This document shows positions 23,755 through 35,280 of a DNA stretch of 64,000 bases, piece by piece. Source of the DNA: Lepturacanthus savala (Eukaryota > Chordata > Actinopteri > Scombriformes > Trichiuridae); the NCBI GenBank assembly GCA_030544235.1, contig CM060466.1:7245592-7309591 (forward strand). Reading direction: 5' to 3'. The notes under the pieces are model-generated. The model worked only from the letters and a program-made list of their open reading frames with translations. It had not been told where the DNA came from and did not search any database. The position numbers and the translations under genes are program-made. The first letter of the stretch is position 1. Each line of letters opens with the position of its first letter.

Positions 23755-24569
23755 CAGTGGCGAGGACGGGTTATATGAGTCTTTTTTTCCTTAAAGTGGG
23801 CCACTGCACTAACACACTAATCCTAGAGTGACCTAACAGCTGCTGACTGTGATGAAGAGGAAGATGGATCGTCACAATCAATCATTTATGATAGATAGAT
23901 AGATAGATAGATTTTATTCTATTGTCATTCATTTTATATTAAATTCACTATTAATTCACTCTAAAATCACTCTTTTCTTTTTTAAATATACACTTTGTGT
24001 GAAATTTGCCAAATATTATGAAGCTATGATTAAGTAGTATAACATAATAACATAATACAGTCTGTATAAAAAGGCCTTTTCCTGCTATAAATGATAATAA
24101 ACATGGAAAATCTCTACACCTACAAAGGTTATTGCACTTAAACGTGGTATCAAAAGGAATCTACATGGACCATAATGTCACTGTGTGGAGCATCAGTTTA
24201 AAACCTTGGCCATGCATATAGCCCCTTTATTAAAATCTAGCTTTAAAATCCTGGTTATTTACACTGATATTGTGCTTACATGGATCATATTTCAAAATCA
24301 GGACCTCTAGAGCGGTTTAATAATAATAAATAATAATAAACTTGATACGACAGACTCTAACGTGGACTAAAGGTGAAAAAGAACAAAGAAAACTTACATA
24401 ACAATGCAGCCAAGTCTTTAAACTCAAGCTCAGTGTTCTGCTGAAGAGCAGAAAAAGAGATTAACACCTGAACTCAATCTTCATCCAGGCTCCTCCTCCT
24501 TGTCTGCAGGTTATCTCCTGCAGTCCTATAATAATAATAATAATAATAATATACCCACAATAACCTGTG

Positions 24570-24895
24570 TATACAGATCTGGGGAAAAACATAAGAGACC
24601 ACTGCAGTTTTTTCTGAAATCAGCATCTCTACATGTATTCCAGCCATTCCATCCCAGTATCTGTTGAATTCCAACACATGAACACCTCATTCTGCTTAAA
24701 GAGGAACCAGGAGTGGAATAAAATCACCCAAGAACAATGGAGCATGACAAGACACATGAAAACTGTGATTAAAAATAAGGATTATTGCATGAAATATTGA
24801 TTTCTGAGTGTTAACATTAGTATTATGTTGTTTTAAAATGAATTTAATCTTGTTTCTTTGCATTGACGTCTGAAAACATTGGACCTTTATTGTTA
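24570..24895 (-). mobile_element. CAGCTCTGGAAAA-type element, part left of the 33-bp array
   Basis: Contains AAGAGACCACTGCAG, AGAGGAACCAGGAGTGGAAT and TGAAAACATTGGACC, in the same order as the intact copy at 57265-57712. It breaks at TTATTGTTAT, exactly where the 33-bp array begins. The continuation (TTTGTCATTTTCAGCAAATA) resumes at about 26935. Confidence 0.7.
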
Positions 24896-26930
24896 TAGTA
24901 TATATGTATAGTATACATATGTATGTTATAGTATATATGTATAGTATACATATATATGTTATAATATATATGTATAGTATACATATGTATGTTATAGTAT
25001 ATATGTATAATATACATATGTATGTTATAGTATATATGTATAGTATACATATGTATGTTATAGTATATATGTATAGTATACATATATATGTTATAGTATA
25101 TATGTATAGTATACATATATATGTTATAGTATATATGTATAGTATACATATGTATGTTATAGTATATATGTATAGTATACATATGTATGTTATAATATAT
25201 ATGTATAGTATACATATGTATGTTATAGTATATATGTATAATATACATATGTATGTTATAGTATATATGTATAGTATACATATGTATGTTATAGTATATA
25301 TGTATAATATACATATGTATGTTATAGTATATATGTATAGTATACATATATATGTTATAGTATATATGTATAGTATACATATATATGTTATAGTATATAT
25401 GTATAGTATACATATGTATGTTATAGTATATATGTATAGTATACATATATATGTTATAATATATATGTATAGTATACATATGTATGTTATAGTATATATG
25501 TATAATATACATATGTATGTTATAGTATATATGTATAGTATACATATGTATGTTATAGTATATATGTATAGTATACATATATATGTTATAGTATATATGT
25601 ATAGTATACATATGTATGTTATAGTATATAATGTATAGTATACATATGTATGTTATAGTATATATGTATAATATACATATGTATGTTATAGTATATATGT
25701 ATAGTATACATATGTATGTTATAGTATATATGTATAGTATACATATATATGTTATAGTATATATGTATAGTATACATATATATGTTATAGTATATATGTA
25801 TAGTATACATATGTATGTTATAGTATATATGTATAGTATACATATGTATGTTATAATATATATGTATAGTATACATATGTATGTTATAGTATATATGTAT
25901 AATATACATATGTATGTTATAGTATATATGTATAGTATACATATGTATGTTATAGTATATATGTATAGTATACATATATATGTTATAATATATATGTATA
26001 GTATACATATGTATGTTATAGTATATATGTATAATATACATATGTATGTTATAGTATATATGTATAGTATACATATATATGTTATAGTATATATGTATAG
26101 TATACATATATATGTTATAGTATATATGTATAGTATACATATGTATGTTATAGTATATATGTATAGTATACATATATATGTTATAATATATATGTATAGT
26201 ATACATATGTATGTTATAGTATATATGTATAATATACATATGTATGTTATAGTATATATGTATAGTATACATATGTATGTTATAGTATATATGTATAGTA
26301 TACATATATATGTTATAGTATATATGTATAGTATACATATGTATGTTATAGTATATAATGTATAGTATACATATGTATGTTATAGTATATATGTATAGTA
26401 TACATATGTATGTTATAGTATATATGTATAGTATACATATGTATGTTATAGTATATATGTATAGTATACATATATGTTATAGTATATATGTATAGTATAC
26501 ATATATATGTTATAGTATATATGTATAGTATACATATGTATGTTATAGTATATATGTATAGTATACATATATATATTATAGTATATATGTATAGTATACA
26601 TATATATGTTATAGTATATATGTATAGTATACATATGTATGTTATAGTATATATGTATAGTATACATATGTATGTTATAGTATATATGTATAGTATACAT
26701 ATGTATGTTATAGTATATATGTATAGTATACATATATATGTTATAGTATATATGTATAGTATACATATGTATGTTATAGTATATATGTATATTATACATA
26801 TATGTTATAGTATATATGTATAGTATACATATGTATGTTATAGTATACATATGTATGCTATAGTATATATGTATATTATACATATTTATGTTATAGTATA
26901 TGTATATATGTATATATTTATGTTATAGTT
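24896..26930. repeat. 33-bp minisatellite, about 61 copies, with a 727-bp duplication
   Basis: The unit is TATGTTATAGTATATATG followed by TATAGTATACATATG (33 bp), with recurring variants at three sites (ATATGTAT/ATATATAT, TAGTATAC/TAATATAC, TATAGTA/TATAATA). As 33 is a multiple of three, both strands stay open for over 700 bp; these frames are artefacts. A single extra A (TATATAATGTATAG) occurs at about 25628 and again 727 bp later, and the unit-variant order left of both matches except for a two-unit difference, so a 22-unit block was duplicated. Confidence 0.95.
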
Positions 26931-27590
26931 ATAGTTTGTCATTTTCAGCAAATAAATGCTCCAAACGATAGTATTTTTATTTGGAATTTGGGGGAAATGT
27001 CAGTAGTTTAGACTCCAAAGCTGTAATTATGGCTGCTTCACATATATTTTAGTTATTTATTACTCTATGTATTAAATATGGTCTTTATTAGATTTAGGAT
27101 AATGTGAAATAATATTTCAAAGAAGAAAACATACGTTTATTTTAAAGAATTTTTAGTTTCAGCCCCTTACATGAAAATTCTATTTAGTTAAAGTCACATT
27201 TTATTGTTTTTAGCCATAAAATGATGTCATGGAATAAATAATGACTAAAATTAGACGCAGATATTTAAACAGACGGAGGGGTCAAAGGGCGAAGAACATC
27301 AGTTTTATTGTTATTGCAAATGTGCTGTAAATCGATGCCGCCAGCTGTTCCTTTTAATTTGTCCACTCTCTTGTCCTTCACCATTAAACACACACTCCCT
27401 CATCACTTCATTCACACACACACACACACACGTCCTAGCTTTAATTACTCTATTGTATGTGCAGACCTGCTTTATATCTCCCTGTTGACAGGACGACGTG
27501 GTTTTTAATCACGTACGCCACCTTTTTTTTTTTTTTTTGTCCATCCCTACACCTGCTGCTGGTAGATTGGATCAGATAACATGCAGGTGG

Positions 27591-27603
27591 ACTTTATATA
27601 AGA
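27591..27603 (+). promoter_or_regulatory. Putative TATA box of the RGS gene
   Basis: The sequence TTTATATAAGAGC lies about 100 bp upstream of the RGS start codon on the same strand. This fits a TATA element with a short 5' leader. No other core promoter element was judged convincing. Confidence 0.55.
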
Positions 27604-27698
27604 GCAGCAAACTGCAGTTTAGGAGTAAAACCATAGGAGAAAAACAGCTGAGTGCTTTAATTGTTCCTTTTAAAGTTTTCCTACGACTACAGGCATCA

Positions 27699-30600
27699 AT
27701 GTGTAAAGGACTCATCTACCTGCCTTCATCCTGCCTGGAGAAGTAAGTTTAGAACACATTTATCATGTTGGTTTGTGTTATGAAGTGTTGCATGCAGAGA
27801 CTCATGTGATTTCTGATGTGTGTGTGTGTGTGTTTTAGGGCAAAAGTGATAAAAGTGAAGTTGAGTCCTCTGGCTGAGACGCACCAAAAGTACAAGTAAA
27901 GTCTCTAATGATCAGTAAATCCACTCGTCCACCAGCTGCAGATCTGAATTTTGACTCTTTGTCTCTTCTCAGGCTTCATCATGGAAAAGTTCCTCAGGAC
28001 TTGGAATTTCTGCTAAGTAAGAAAAGTAAGACTGGACATTTTGACATGTCACACACATACAATACAATAAATAACAATGGCTGAATTCCATTTAGATGCT
28101 TCAGTTTCAGGGTTGCATCACTGTAATTCTCTGATTTTCTCCTTTTCAAAATGTCTAAAAACGCCATAAAATAAAGATAAATTAAACACTGTAGCCCACA
28201 TTACATAATAATTTAGTCCAATTTAAAGCTGTGAATTAATATTAAATAGTAAATGTTTGAATTTCATCCTATAATTGTTAGCGAATGTAGAGTCACAGAC
28301 ATGAAAAGTGATTTTATGTGGTATTTACCTTCACCATTAAGAACAATTATCCCAATTTCATCAGTTTATCAACATTTTCTTCGTTTATGTAACTACTTAA
28401 CTACTCCAACCTGCTGACAATGTGAAATCACATACGGTTTAAAACAGAGATTCAAACATTTCTAAATCCATCTTAAAACACTAGAGGCGTCCATGTGAGC
28501 ACTGGAACAGGTTTTTCTTGCTGTAGTTATTGCTCCTGTTCATACTGGCAATATAAACATGACTGAATGAGCTTTCAGTTCAAGTGATGGGGACAAAATA
28601 TATGCAAAAAAATAGAAAAATAGAAAAAAGAGGGCTGTGGATTTTATCCCCCATTAGTTCTATTAATAAACACAGTTTCCTATGTACAGGAATAATGATT
28701 AAAACCTGTTTCAATGCTCATATGTTCAATTTACTACTATTACTATTAAAGTACTACTGTTAAACAGCAAAAATCAGTGGCAGGCTCCTGTTTACCACAT
28801 AATAAACTTCTCCCTTTATCCAGTGGTTTAAATAGCTCCGTAATATTTGTAGAGTTTAACATCCGAGGTGCTTTTAGGGTTTTTTAAATAGTGAAATTAT
28901 ATCCAAGCTGAATTATAGAGCTGTGCACCAGGTAGGAGAAGAAGTGACCAACAGCAATGACATAAAAGACCAAAACCAAGAAAAAACCCTAACAAGCATT
29001 GTTAATATTTCATAATTAACTCCACTGCTGACTATTCTATCAGTATTTAGTACAATGGCGTTCTATTAATTAGGATAATCACTAGTTTTTCATTAAGAAA
29101 TTGCATCGTCAAACCTTTTCTTAATGTTTCACCACTTGATTATTTTTAATCAGGTGTTTCTCTCAATATATTTTACATTTAAATTCAGTTTGTGTGTGTG
29201 TGTCACGCTTTTACCTCTAGTTTGATGCTGCATTAATTACACTAATTAACTTTAAGGCAAGAAAAAAACACTTTTAACTCCTTTTCCTAGATCTTCAAAC
29301 ATTAAAACGAGTCAATTTGACCTATGACATAACAGGACATAACATCTTATTTTAATTAAGTTTAAATTTCTGATAGTCTTTCACCACATTAGCGATGTAT
29401 AGAGTGTATTTGTGATTAGTTTTAAGTTATCTTCACTGGGAAAAACAGGGCTTTTCTTTAAAAATAAGGAACTTTCTAAATGATTCCACACTTTTGAACA
29501 GTAGAGCCGTTTCCCCTCGTTCTCCTCTCTCGTCCAGGCGGCCTGCAGGCGTTCCGTGAGTTCCTGCGCTCAGAGTTCAGCGAGGAGAACCTGGACTTCT
29601 GGCTGGCCTGCGAGGACTACAGGGTTTCACCTTCTCACCTGCAGAGGACCAAAGCCGGCAGCATCTACAGCCGCTTCATCAACCCCGACGCCCCACAGGA
29701 GGTCGGTGGAAGACGACGTGTGATGATCAGTAAAGGCCACAAGTCTGGACACACCTTTATTTTCATGACTATTTACATTGTAGATTCTCACTGAAGGCAT
29801 CAAAACTATGAATGAACACATGTTTATGGTGTTATGTACTTAACAAAAACAGGTGAAATAACTGAAAACATGTTTTATATTCTAGTTTCTTTAAAATAGC
29901 GACAATTTGATCTGATTGATAAAGCAAGAAATTCCACTAATTAACTCTGATAAGGCACAACTATGAAGTGAAAAGCATTTCAGGTGACGACCTGTTGAAG
30001 CTCATCATGGATATTTGGAAGAAACTAGAATATAAAACCTGTTTTCAGTTATTTCACCTTTTTTTGTTAAGTACATAACACCATAAACATGTGTTCATTC
30101 ATAGTTTTGATGCCTTCAGTGAGAATCTACATTGTAAATAGTCATGAATGAGAAGGTGTGTCTAAACCTGTACTGTATGAGGAATAGAGTTGCATATTTC
30201 TGGGAATTTTCAAATTTGGAACCATTTGGAATCAAAAGGAATAAATCCTAAATATACCAAATTGAAGGTCAGTCCTTAAAAGGGAACTTCAACAAACAGA
30301 TTTAAAGGGATAGTTCAACATTTGTGAAAATTCTCCCATCGTCACGGCAATAGGTGTTTACCTTTTTTGTCGATACCAGCTGTTTCCAGACCAGCAGATT
30401 AGAGCCATGAGCTGCTAATATAATGCTAAGCTAATGGTATTTTTTGGTTTCTCTCATCAAACTCAGCAAACACACAATCCAGAAACTCCCACATTCACCA
30501 CGCTATGAAACAGTAACAGTCACATTTTTAATCAGGACCATGATAATTTAATTTTCCATTTATTTAAATCATAAACAACATATATTTGTGTATTATTTTT

Positions 30601-31120
30601 CCAATCATTGTATTTTATTTATTGATATATAAACACATTTATTTATGTATTCATTCCCCCCATTTATTTACACCTCAATGTATAAATGGGATTCGTGTGC
30701 AAAGGGAAAATAATACAATAAATAAATGCAACTAAATTAAATAGATGTATTTATTTTAAATTATGGAGGTCTTATCTATTATAGAATTATAGTGAAAATA
30801 AATGAGTCTCTTTTTCTTCCCCCTGGCTCTTCAAGGACCACTATGTAGAAATTATCCAATAAGAGACTCTGTTTCCTTAGTTAAATCCAGATGGTGACTT
30901 TTTTGGGGGCTGCAGTAGAGAATCAATTCCTGATGTGAGCAGTGAAGATCTTCTTCTAATCATCCTGCAGGTGAACCTGGACGCTGAGACCCGCGAGGCC
31001 CTGCTGAGTGTGATGAACTCTCCGTCCACCGACACGTTCAACAAGGCCCAGCGGAGGATCTACTCTTTGATGGCTAAAGACTCCTTCCCTCGATTCCTGC
31101 GCTCCTCTCGCTGCCTGTAG
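27699..31120 (+). CDS. R4-subfamily regulator of G-protein signalling, 5 exons
   Basis: RGS proteins of this class speed GTP hydrolysis by Gi/Gq alpha subunits at the plasma membrane. Exons: 27699-27742, 27839-27895, 27973-28025, 29538-29701, 30971-31120; phases agree and give 155 aa, shorter than typical RGS4/5/16 (about 180-205). The N-terminus MCKGLIYLPSSCLEKAKVIK matches the RGS4/5-type amphipathic membrane helix with Cys2 and Cys12 as possible palmitoylation sites. The RGS box runs from about residue 50, with FSEENLDFWLACEDY and the end LMAKDSFPRFLRS. Of the G-alpha contact residues, Glu-Asn in SEEN and Asp/Arg in KDSFPR are kept, but the second conserved Asn (RGS4 Asn128) is replaced by Val in LLSVMN. 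The exon 4 donor is the weak GTCGGT. Which R4 paralogue this is remains open. Confidence 0.92.
29384..29507 (-). mobile_element. Remnant of a Tc1-like miniature element
   Basis: Right-end fragment: CACATTAGCGATGTATAGAGTG through ACTTTTGAACAGTAGAG, about 30 bp upstream of RGS exon 4. The left part is missing. Confidence 0.6.
29733..30178. mobile_element. Foldback element with long inverted repeats
   Basis: The left arm (about 29738-29895) and right arm (about 30014-30172) are near-perfect inverted copies over about 150 bp (for example TCACTGAAGGCATCAAAACT against AGTTTTGATGCCTTCAGTGA). The outer ends read GGACACACC and GGTGTGTC. The loop of about 120 bp is AT-rich. It lies some 35 bp downstream of the RGS exon 4 donor. 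I recognise the sequence as a very common fish repeat; this copy is an internally deleted form. Confidence 0.8.
30299..30500. mobile_element. TTAA-type miniature element, partial copy
   Basis: Begins TTTAAAGGGATAGTTCAACA and shares interior phrases with 398-715 (CAATAGGTGTT, AGCTGTTTCCAGA, AGCTAATGGTATTTTTTGG). The right terminal repeat was not found. Confidence 0.55.
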
Positions 31121-31494
31121 GCCAAACAAGGACGTCTGAACATTCACAAGAATGTGTCCGCTTTGACACGTTGGTTTTTTTAGCTTGTTTTGGGGTCGTT
31201 TCCTATATGTTAGTGCACCGTATAGAAAACATGTCGCTGAAGTAGAAAAGTTCCTCAGAGTGATGAAGCTGAAATCTTGAACTTGCAGCTCTGGACTGTG
31301 TAAGCTACAACCTCTATCCTCAAAGGATTTAAATAAATACCTCATAATAAGATCACTCCTTTTGTAGTGATAAATCATGGTCGGCAAAATGAGAAAGCTG
31401 AAAACTTTTTAAAATTCTGTTTTAAGAAGCATTCATGAGGTCTCTAAAATGTACATTTTGTGTTTATGTTGTTTTCTTGTCATTTGTATATATC

Positions 31495-32006
31495 TACACT
31501 ACCGTTCAAAAGTTTGGGGTCACCTAAAAATGTCCTTATTTTTGAAAGAAAAGCAGTTTGTTTTCAATAAAGATAACTTTAAACTAATCAGAAATACACT
31601 TTATACATCACTAATGTGGTAAATGACTATTGTAGCTGCAAATGTCTGGTTTTTGGTGCATCAATATCTACATAGGTGTATAGAGGCCCATTTCCAGCAA
31701 CTATCAGTCCAGTGTTTGCTCATTGCATCAGAAGGTAAATGGATGATTAGAAAACCCTTGATGCTAACATGTTAGCACAGCTGAAAACAGTTTAGCTGCT
31801 TAGAGAAGCTAGAAAACTGACCTTCCTTTGATGAAAGCAAAGATTAAAGGGAAAAAAATATATTATTTCAACTACAAATCATTATTTCTAACCTTGTCAA
31901 TGTTTTATCTATATTTTTTATTCCTTTTACAACTCATGGTGGTAAATAAAAGTGACTTTTCATGAAAAACATATAATTGTCTGGGTGACCCCAAACCTTT
32001 GAATAT
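31495..32006. mobile_element. Tc1-like miniature element
   Basis: Starts ACACTACCGTTCAAAAGTTTGG and ends near GGGTGACCCCAAACCTTTGA, imperfect inverted ends, about 510 bp. Interior phrases (TATAGAGGCCCATTTCCAGC, GCTAACATGTTAGCACAGCT) recur in all other copies. From memory these match the 5' part of an autonomous Tc1-like fish transposon; no transposase coding remains. It lies downstream of the RGS gene. Confidence 0.75.
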
Positions 32007-32859
32007 ATATATGTAAAATTTTGGGTGATTTTTTTTTTAAACACAAAATGTCAAATAGTGTTTAACCGAAAAAAGAATCAAATTTTAAATATTTAATCCA
32101 CCTAGAATATAAAACATGTAGATACCATGTGTTTTTAATGTTTTAAAACCTTTTTAAGAGAGTTAAACTACTTGGTACCAAGTTTTAGGGCTACACCACA
32201 TCACACTTTCGATATTGTCCGATTTCATGTTTGTTCCACAGTTGACCCCCCCCCCCAAAAAAACCCAAAAATCTTTGTAAACACGAATAAATAATTTTGA
32301 ATATTAAGGAAATGTTAAATAAAAACACAAGTTAAAAGTTAAACAATGTGTTTCTTAATTGTTGAAACATTATGACCACCCCCTATTCGTTGAAGTGGTT
32401 TCGTCCATATTTTTCCCCAGTGGGCGGGGCCAGTGGCTAACGGCTAATTTTGACAGTCAGCTAGTAGCTAGCTACGTGGAAGGAACCATTTAAACTAATA
32501 TGTAGAAGCCAGTAAGTCATTTATCACACCACTTGTTCAACATTAGTCCAAAATAACCCCTTTTTAATTATTATTTTTTTATTTTTAAACCAGTCTGCTG
32601 GTTAACATCAGATTTAATGATCGTTAACGATGTAAATTACCGTAGCAGCAGCGACTAGAAGGAGGGACGTGTTTTTTTTTTTTTTTAAACTTTTTTTACA
32701 TACCTGTAAGTCAAGATTCAAAAGGGAGAGAGAATAGAAACATATCTATGTATTCATAGGTCATTGTAAAATATATATATGTATTTTACAATGACCCCTC
32801 CATAAATTATATGGTGAACATTTGCTGTTTATTGTTCACTCCATTAACATAATGTGATT

Positions 32860-33430
32860 TTCGCCCCCGTGTTTGCTCTGGGAGGGTATGTTGACTTTAA
32901 AAGGTTCAAACAGCTCAGGCTTATCACTGGCAGAGTCAGAGCTGTTAGTAAATCTGTGACCTGGTGGAAATTCATGGTCACTTCCCAAGATCATGGTGTT
33001 GGTTATTCAAACCCGACTGTCTGTTGAAGGTCTTTCTGGAATACTCCAAAAAACCATTCCCATATTTTCTGGAACTGACCCTCGGTGACGCCATTTTTGG
33101 GGGAGATTATTGAAGTTCTGAAGGCTGATTTTAAAGGGAAAATGTTTTTTAAATGTCAAAGACATGTACCCATCTGATGTGGATGAACCTTCTGAAAGTG
33201 GTGATCGCTGGTCGTAAAAAGGCTTTGACCAGAAAACGGTTTCGAAAAGAAACCAACGATTAAAGAGCGGATTAGCATTTGTGTTATGGAAAGAAATCAC
33301 GATATGCTTATGTTTGATGATGTTTTACAAATCTTGTCTTGTTAATGTTGTTAATGTGGAGTTATGTTGTATGTTTTGTGCCCAGCTGCCACATTTGTAC
33401 TTACTAATAAAAGAAAACTAATAAAATGTG
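32860..33430 (+). pseudogene. Possible decayed LINE reverse-transcriptase 3' end
   Basis: A plus-strand frame near 33035-33300 reads, with several stops, TPKNHSHIFWN, PFLGEIIEVLKADFKG and KERISICVMERN. This resembles the C-terminal region downstream of LINE reverse transcriptases (HxFWxCP then an FxxxI stretch). An A-rich tail with ACTAATAAAA follows at about 33400-33430. The call is weak and based on pattern recall only. Confidence 0.35.
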
Positions 33431-34292
33431 AATAAAAAAATAGGAAAAGTACAGTTGTTTTTTATATTCAGACCTTTGGTTTATTCTAGGTTTGTCACTG
33501 ATAATCATTAATAACCCAGTATGTGGTTGTCTTCTCCCATTCCATGATATTTTTAGTGCAAAATAAATAGAAAATAAAATCTTGGAAGGACCAGAAAACA
33601 CATTTTAGCATAGCATGTACAGGCAGAACGGGATCTATTTCTCAGAATTGGTCCTTAAGGAATAACATCCAACAGATTGTATTTGAAGTTCTGCACAAAA
33701 ACTTCAAATTATCTGCAAAATTATCTGTTTTGGGATCGAACGCTGAGCTGAAAAGATGGATTAAAATGCTCATTACAAAAAAAAGTCCTTTTCTTCCTCA
33801 GTTACTTTAAGTAGATTCCATGAAGCGACAGATATTTACAGCTTCATTGAAGTGTGTCGAACATATTTCTGGCGCTTGATACCAGCGCTAAAATCCTCAC
33901 TGATCACACAGATGCTGATCCCTTTATGTGACAAACTGAACAAAGACACCATCTTCCTTCATTCAGGATTCACCATCCTCTGGTTTTATGTAGCAACCAA
34001 CAAAAATACATCCAGTTCACTGCAACAGACCCAACAGCAAACGTTATATCCAGCTAATAAACTTATTGTTTTCTGTACAACAATACAATGATTTATCATG
34101 CCCATTCTTTTTGAAGCAGGAATTTTACAAATCAAACCATGGCCAAGAAATCAGAAAGTCCCTAAAGATCCTTGGCTCCCTCCAGTGGGGTTTTATGTAT
34201 ATTCAACAGCTTGGTGTTGCTGATCATAATCTGAATTTCTCATCTTATTTGTTTGTAAACTTATTACAGTCCTGAAATCTGCGTATCACGTC
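33431..34292. other. 3' flank between the RGS and C19orf53 genes
   Basis: AT-rich sequence with no exon-like or repeat pattern that I recognise. The part adjoining 34292 is probably the short 3' UTR of the minus-strand gene. Confidence 0.5.
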
Positions 34293-35240
34293 CTATTTGG
34301 AGCTGCTTCCTGGACGTGCGGCTCCGGCTTTGCCTTTAGCATCAGCCCCTTTGACCAAAGTCAGGGACTTGTTGAGGGATAAACTGGCTCTCTGAGTCAC
34401 CTCCTGCTCAATCTTGTTCCGGATGGCAACCTCTAGACCCTTCAGGGAACAGCAGAGGAGTAAATGATGAGGCCGAGTAATCAGACAAACTATTCATGTC
34501 CAGACTGAAAGAGTCGGGCTAGTTGTAACTGTCCCGGTGTCGGACATGTTCTTTTCTTACCTTCTTCAGCATCTGTTGTTCGACCACTTGTGCCTTCTTG
34601 GGTGCAATGATCCTCCCTTTAGAAATAAAAACAGAGTGAATAACATACATTTTATCAGGAATGGTGACATAATAGTCTCATTGTGTTCAGGTAAAATTTC
34701 CCTTTCCACATATTCTCCTGGCTTGGTCCAGAAAGTTATAAGAAAATTTAGAAATTTATTCTAGGAACCAGGGGCATGAGTCAAAAGTAAGCTATATTAT
34801 TTTAACCACCAACAAACAAATGACTTTTTTATGTTGTAGTTAATCAATGTGGAGCCAATTTTACATACTTTGGGTAGTTTAATGTTACAAGTGCTGCATT
34901 ATATTCGTTTGACTTTATATAGAGTAGAGTAAATGTACTCAGTTATTTTCTACCAATACCGATTAAAACAATACCATTCTGTATAAATAACAGACTGTTA
35001 TAAATAATTTCTGGAACATATGGCGCAGTAAACAGAGCTCGAGGCACTTTCAACAACGTGCTCTGCTGTTTTCACGCACGTGACACGTCGCTGTCGTTTT
35101 TAAAAATAAAACTTTCCGCGTTTCTCCCAACAGGTAAAATATGTCTTACCTCCTTTCTTCGGTCCTTTATTTTTGTTTCTCTGCTGCTTCTTAGAGGCTC
35201 CAGGCCGCTGAGCTTTAAACTTCTGTGAACCTTGAGCCAT
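34293..35240 (-). CDS. c19orf53: C19orf53 homologue (UPF0390, Leydig cell tumour 10 kDa protein-like)
   Basis: Small basic protein of uncertain function; the human protein is 99 aa. Exons 35150-35240, 34561-34616 and 34293-34439 keep phase and give 97 aa with a TAG stop at 34293-34295. The start MAQGSQKFKAQRPG and the phrases KGPKKGGRIIAPKKAQVVEQ and EVAIRNKIEQEV match the family closely. The C-terminus is Ala/Gly/Lys-rich and ends PGSSSK. The protein is Lys-rich throughout, which suggests nuclear or nucleolar residence by inference. The neighbour mri1 is also adjacent in human, which supports orthology. Confidence 0.93.
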
Positions 35241-35247
35241 TGTTGCT

Positions 35248-35280
35248 AACCGGAAGCCAACCGGAAGCCAACCGGAAGTC
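35248..35280. promoter_or_regulatory. Three 11-bp-spaced ETS-like sites at the C19orf53 start
   Basis: AACCGGAAGCC is present three times in direct tandem (starting at 35248, 35259 and 35270; the last reads AACCGGAAGTC). CCGGAAG is the core of ETS/GABP sites, common near housekeeping transcription starts. They lie 8-40 bp upstream of the minus-strand ATG, so they are in the 5' UTR or core promoter. Function is inferred from motif and position. Confidence 0.6.

Noticed and set aside
24844..26883. Long open frames on both strands (up to 255 codons, MYSIHMYVIVY-like 11-residue repeats)
   Set aside because: They are translations of a 33-bp tandem repeat, which stays open in both directions because the period is a multiple of three.
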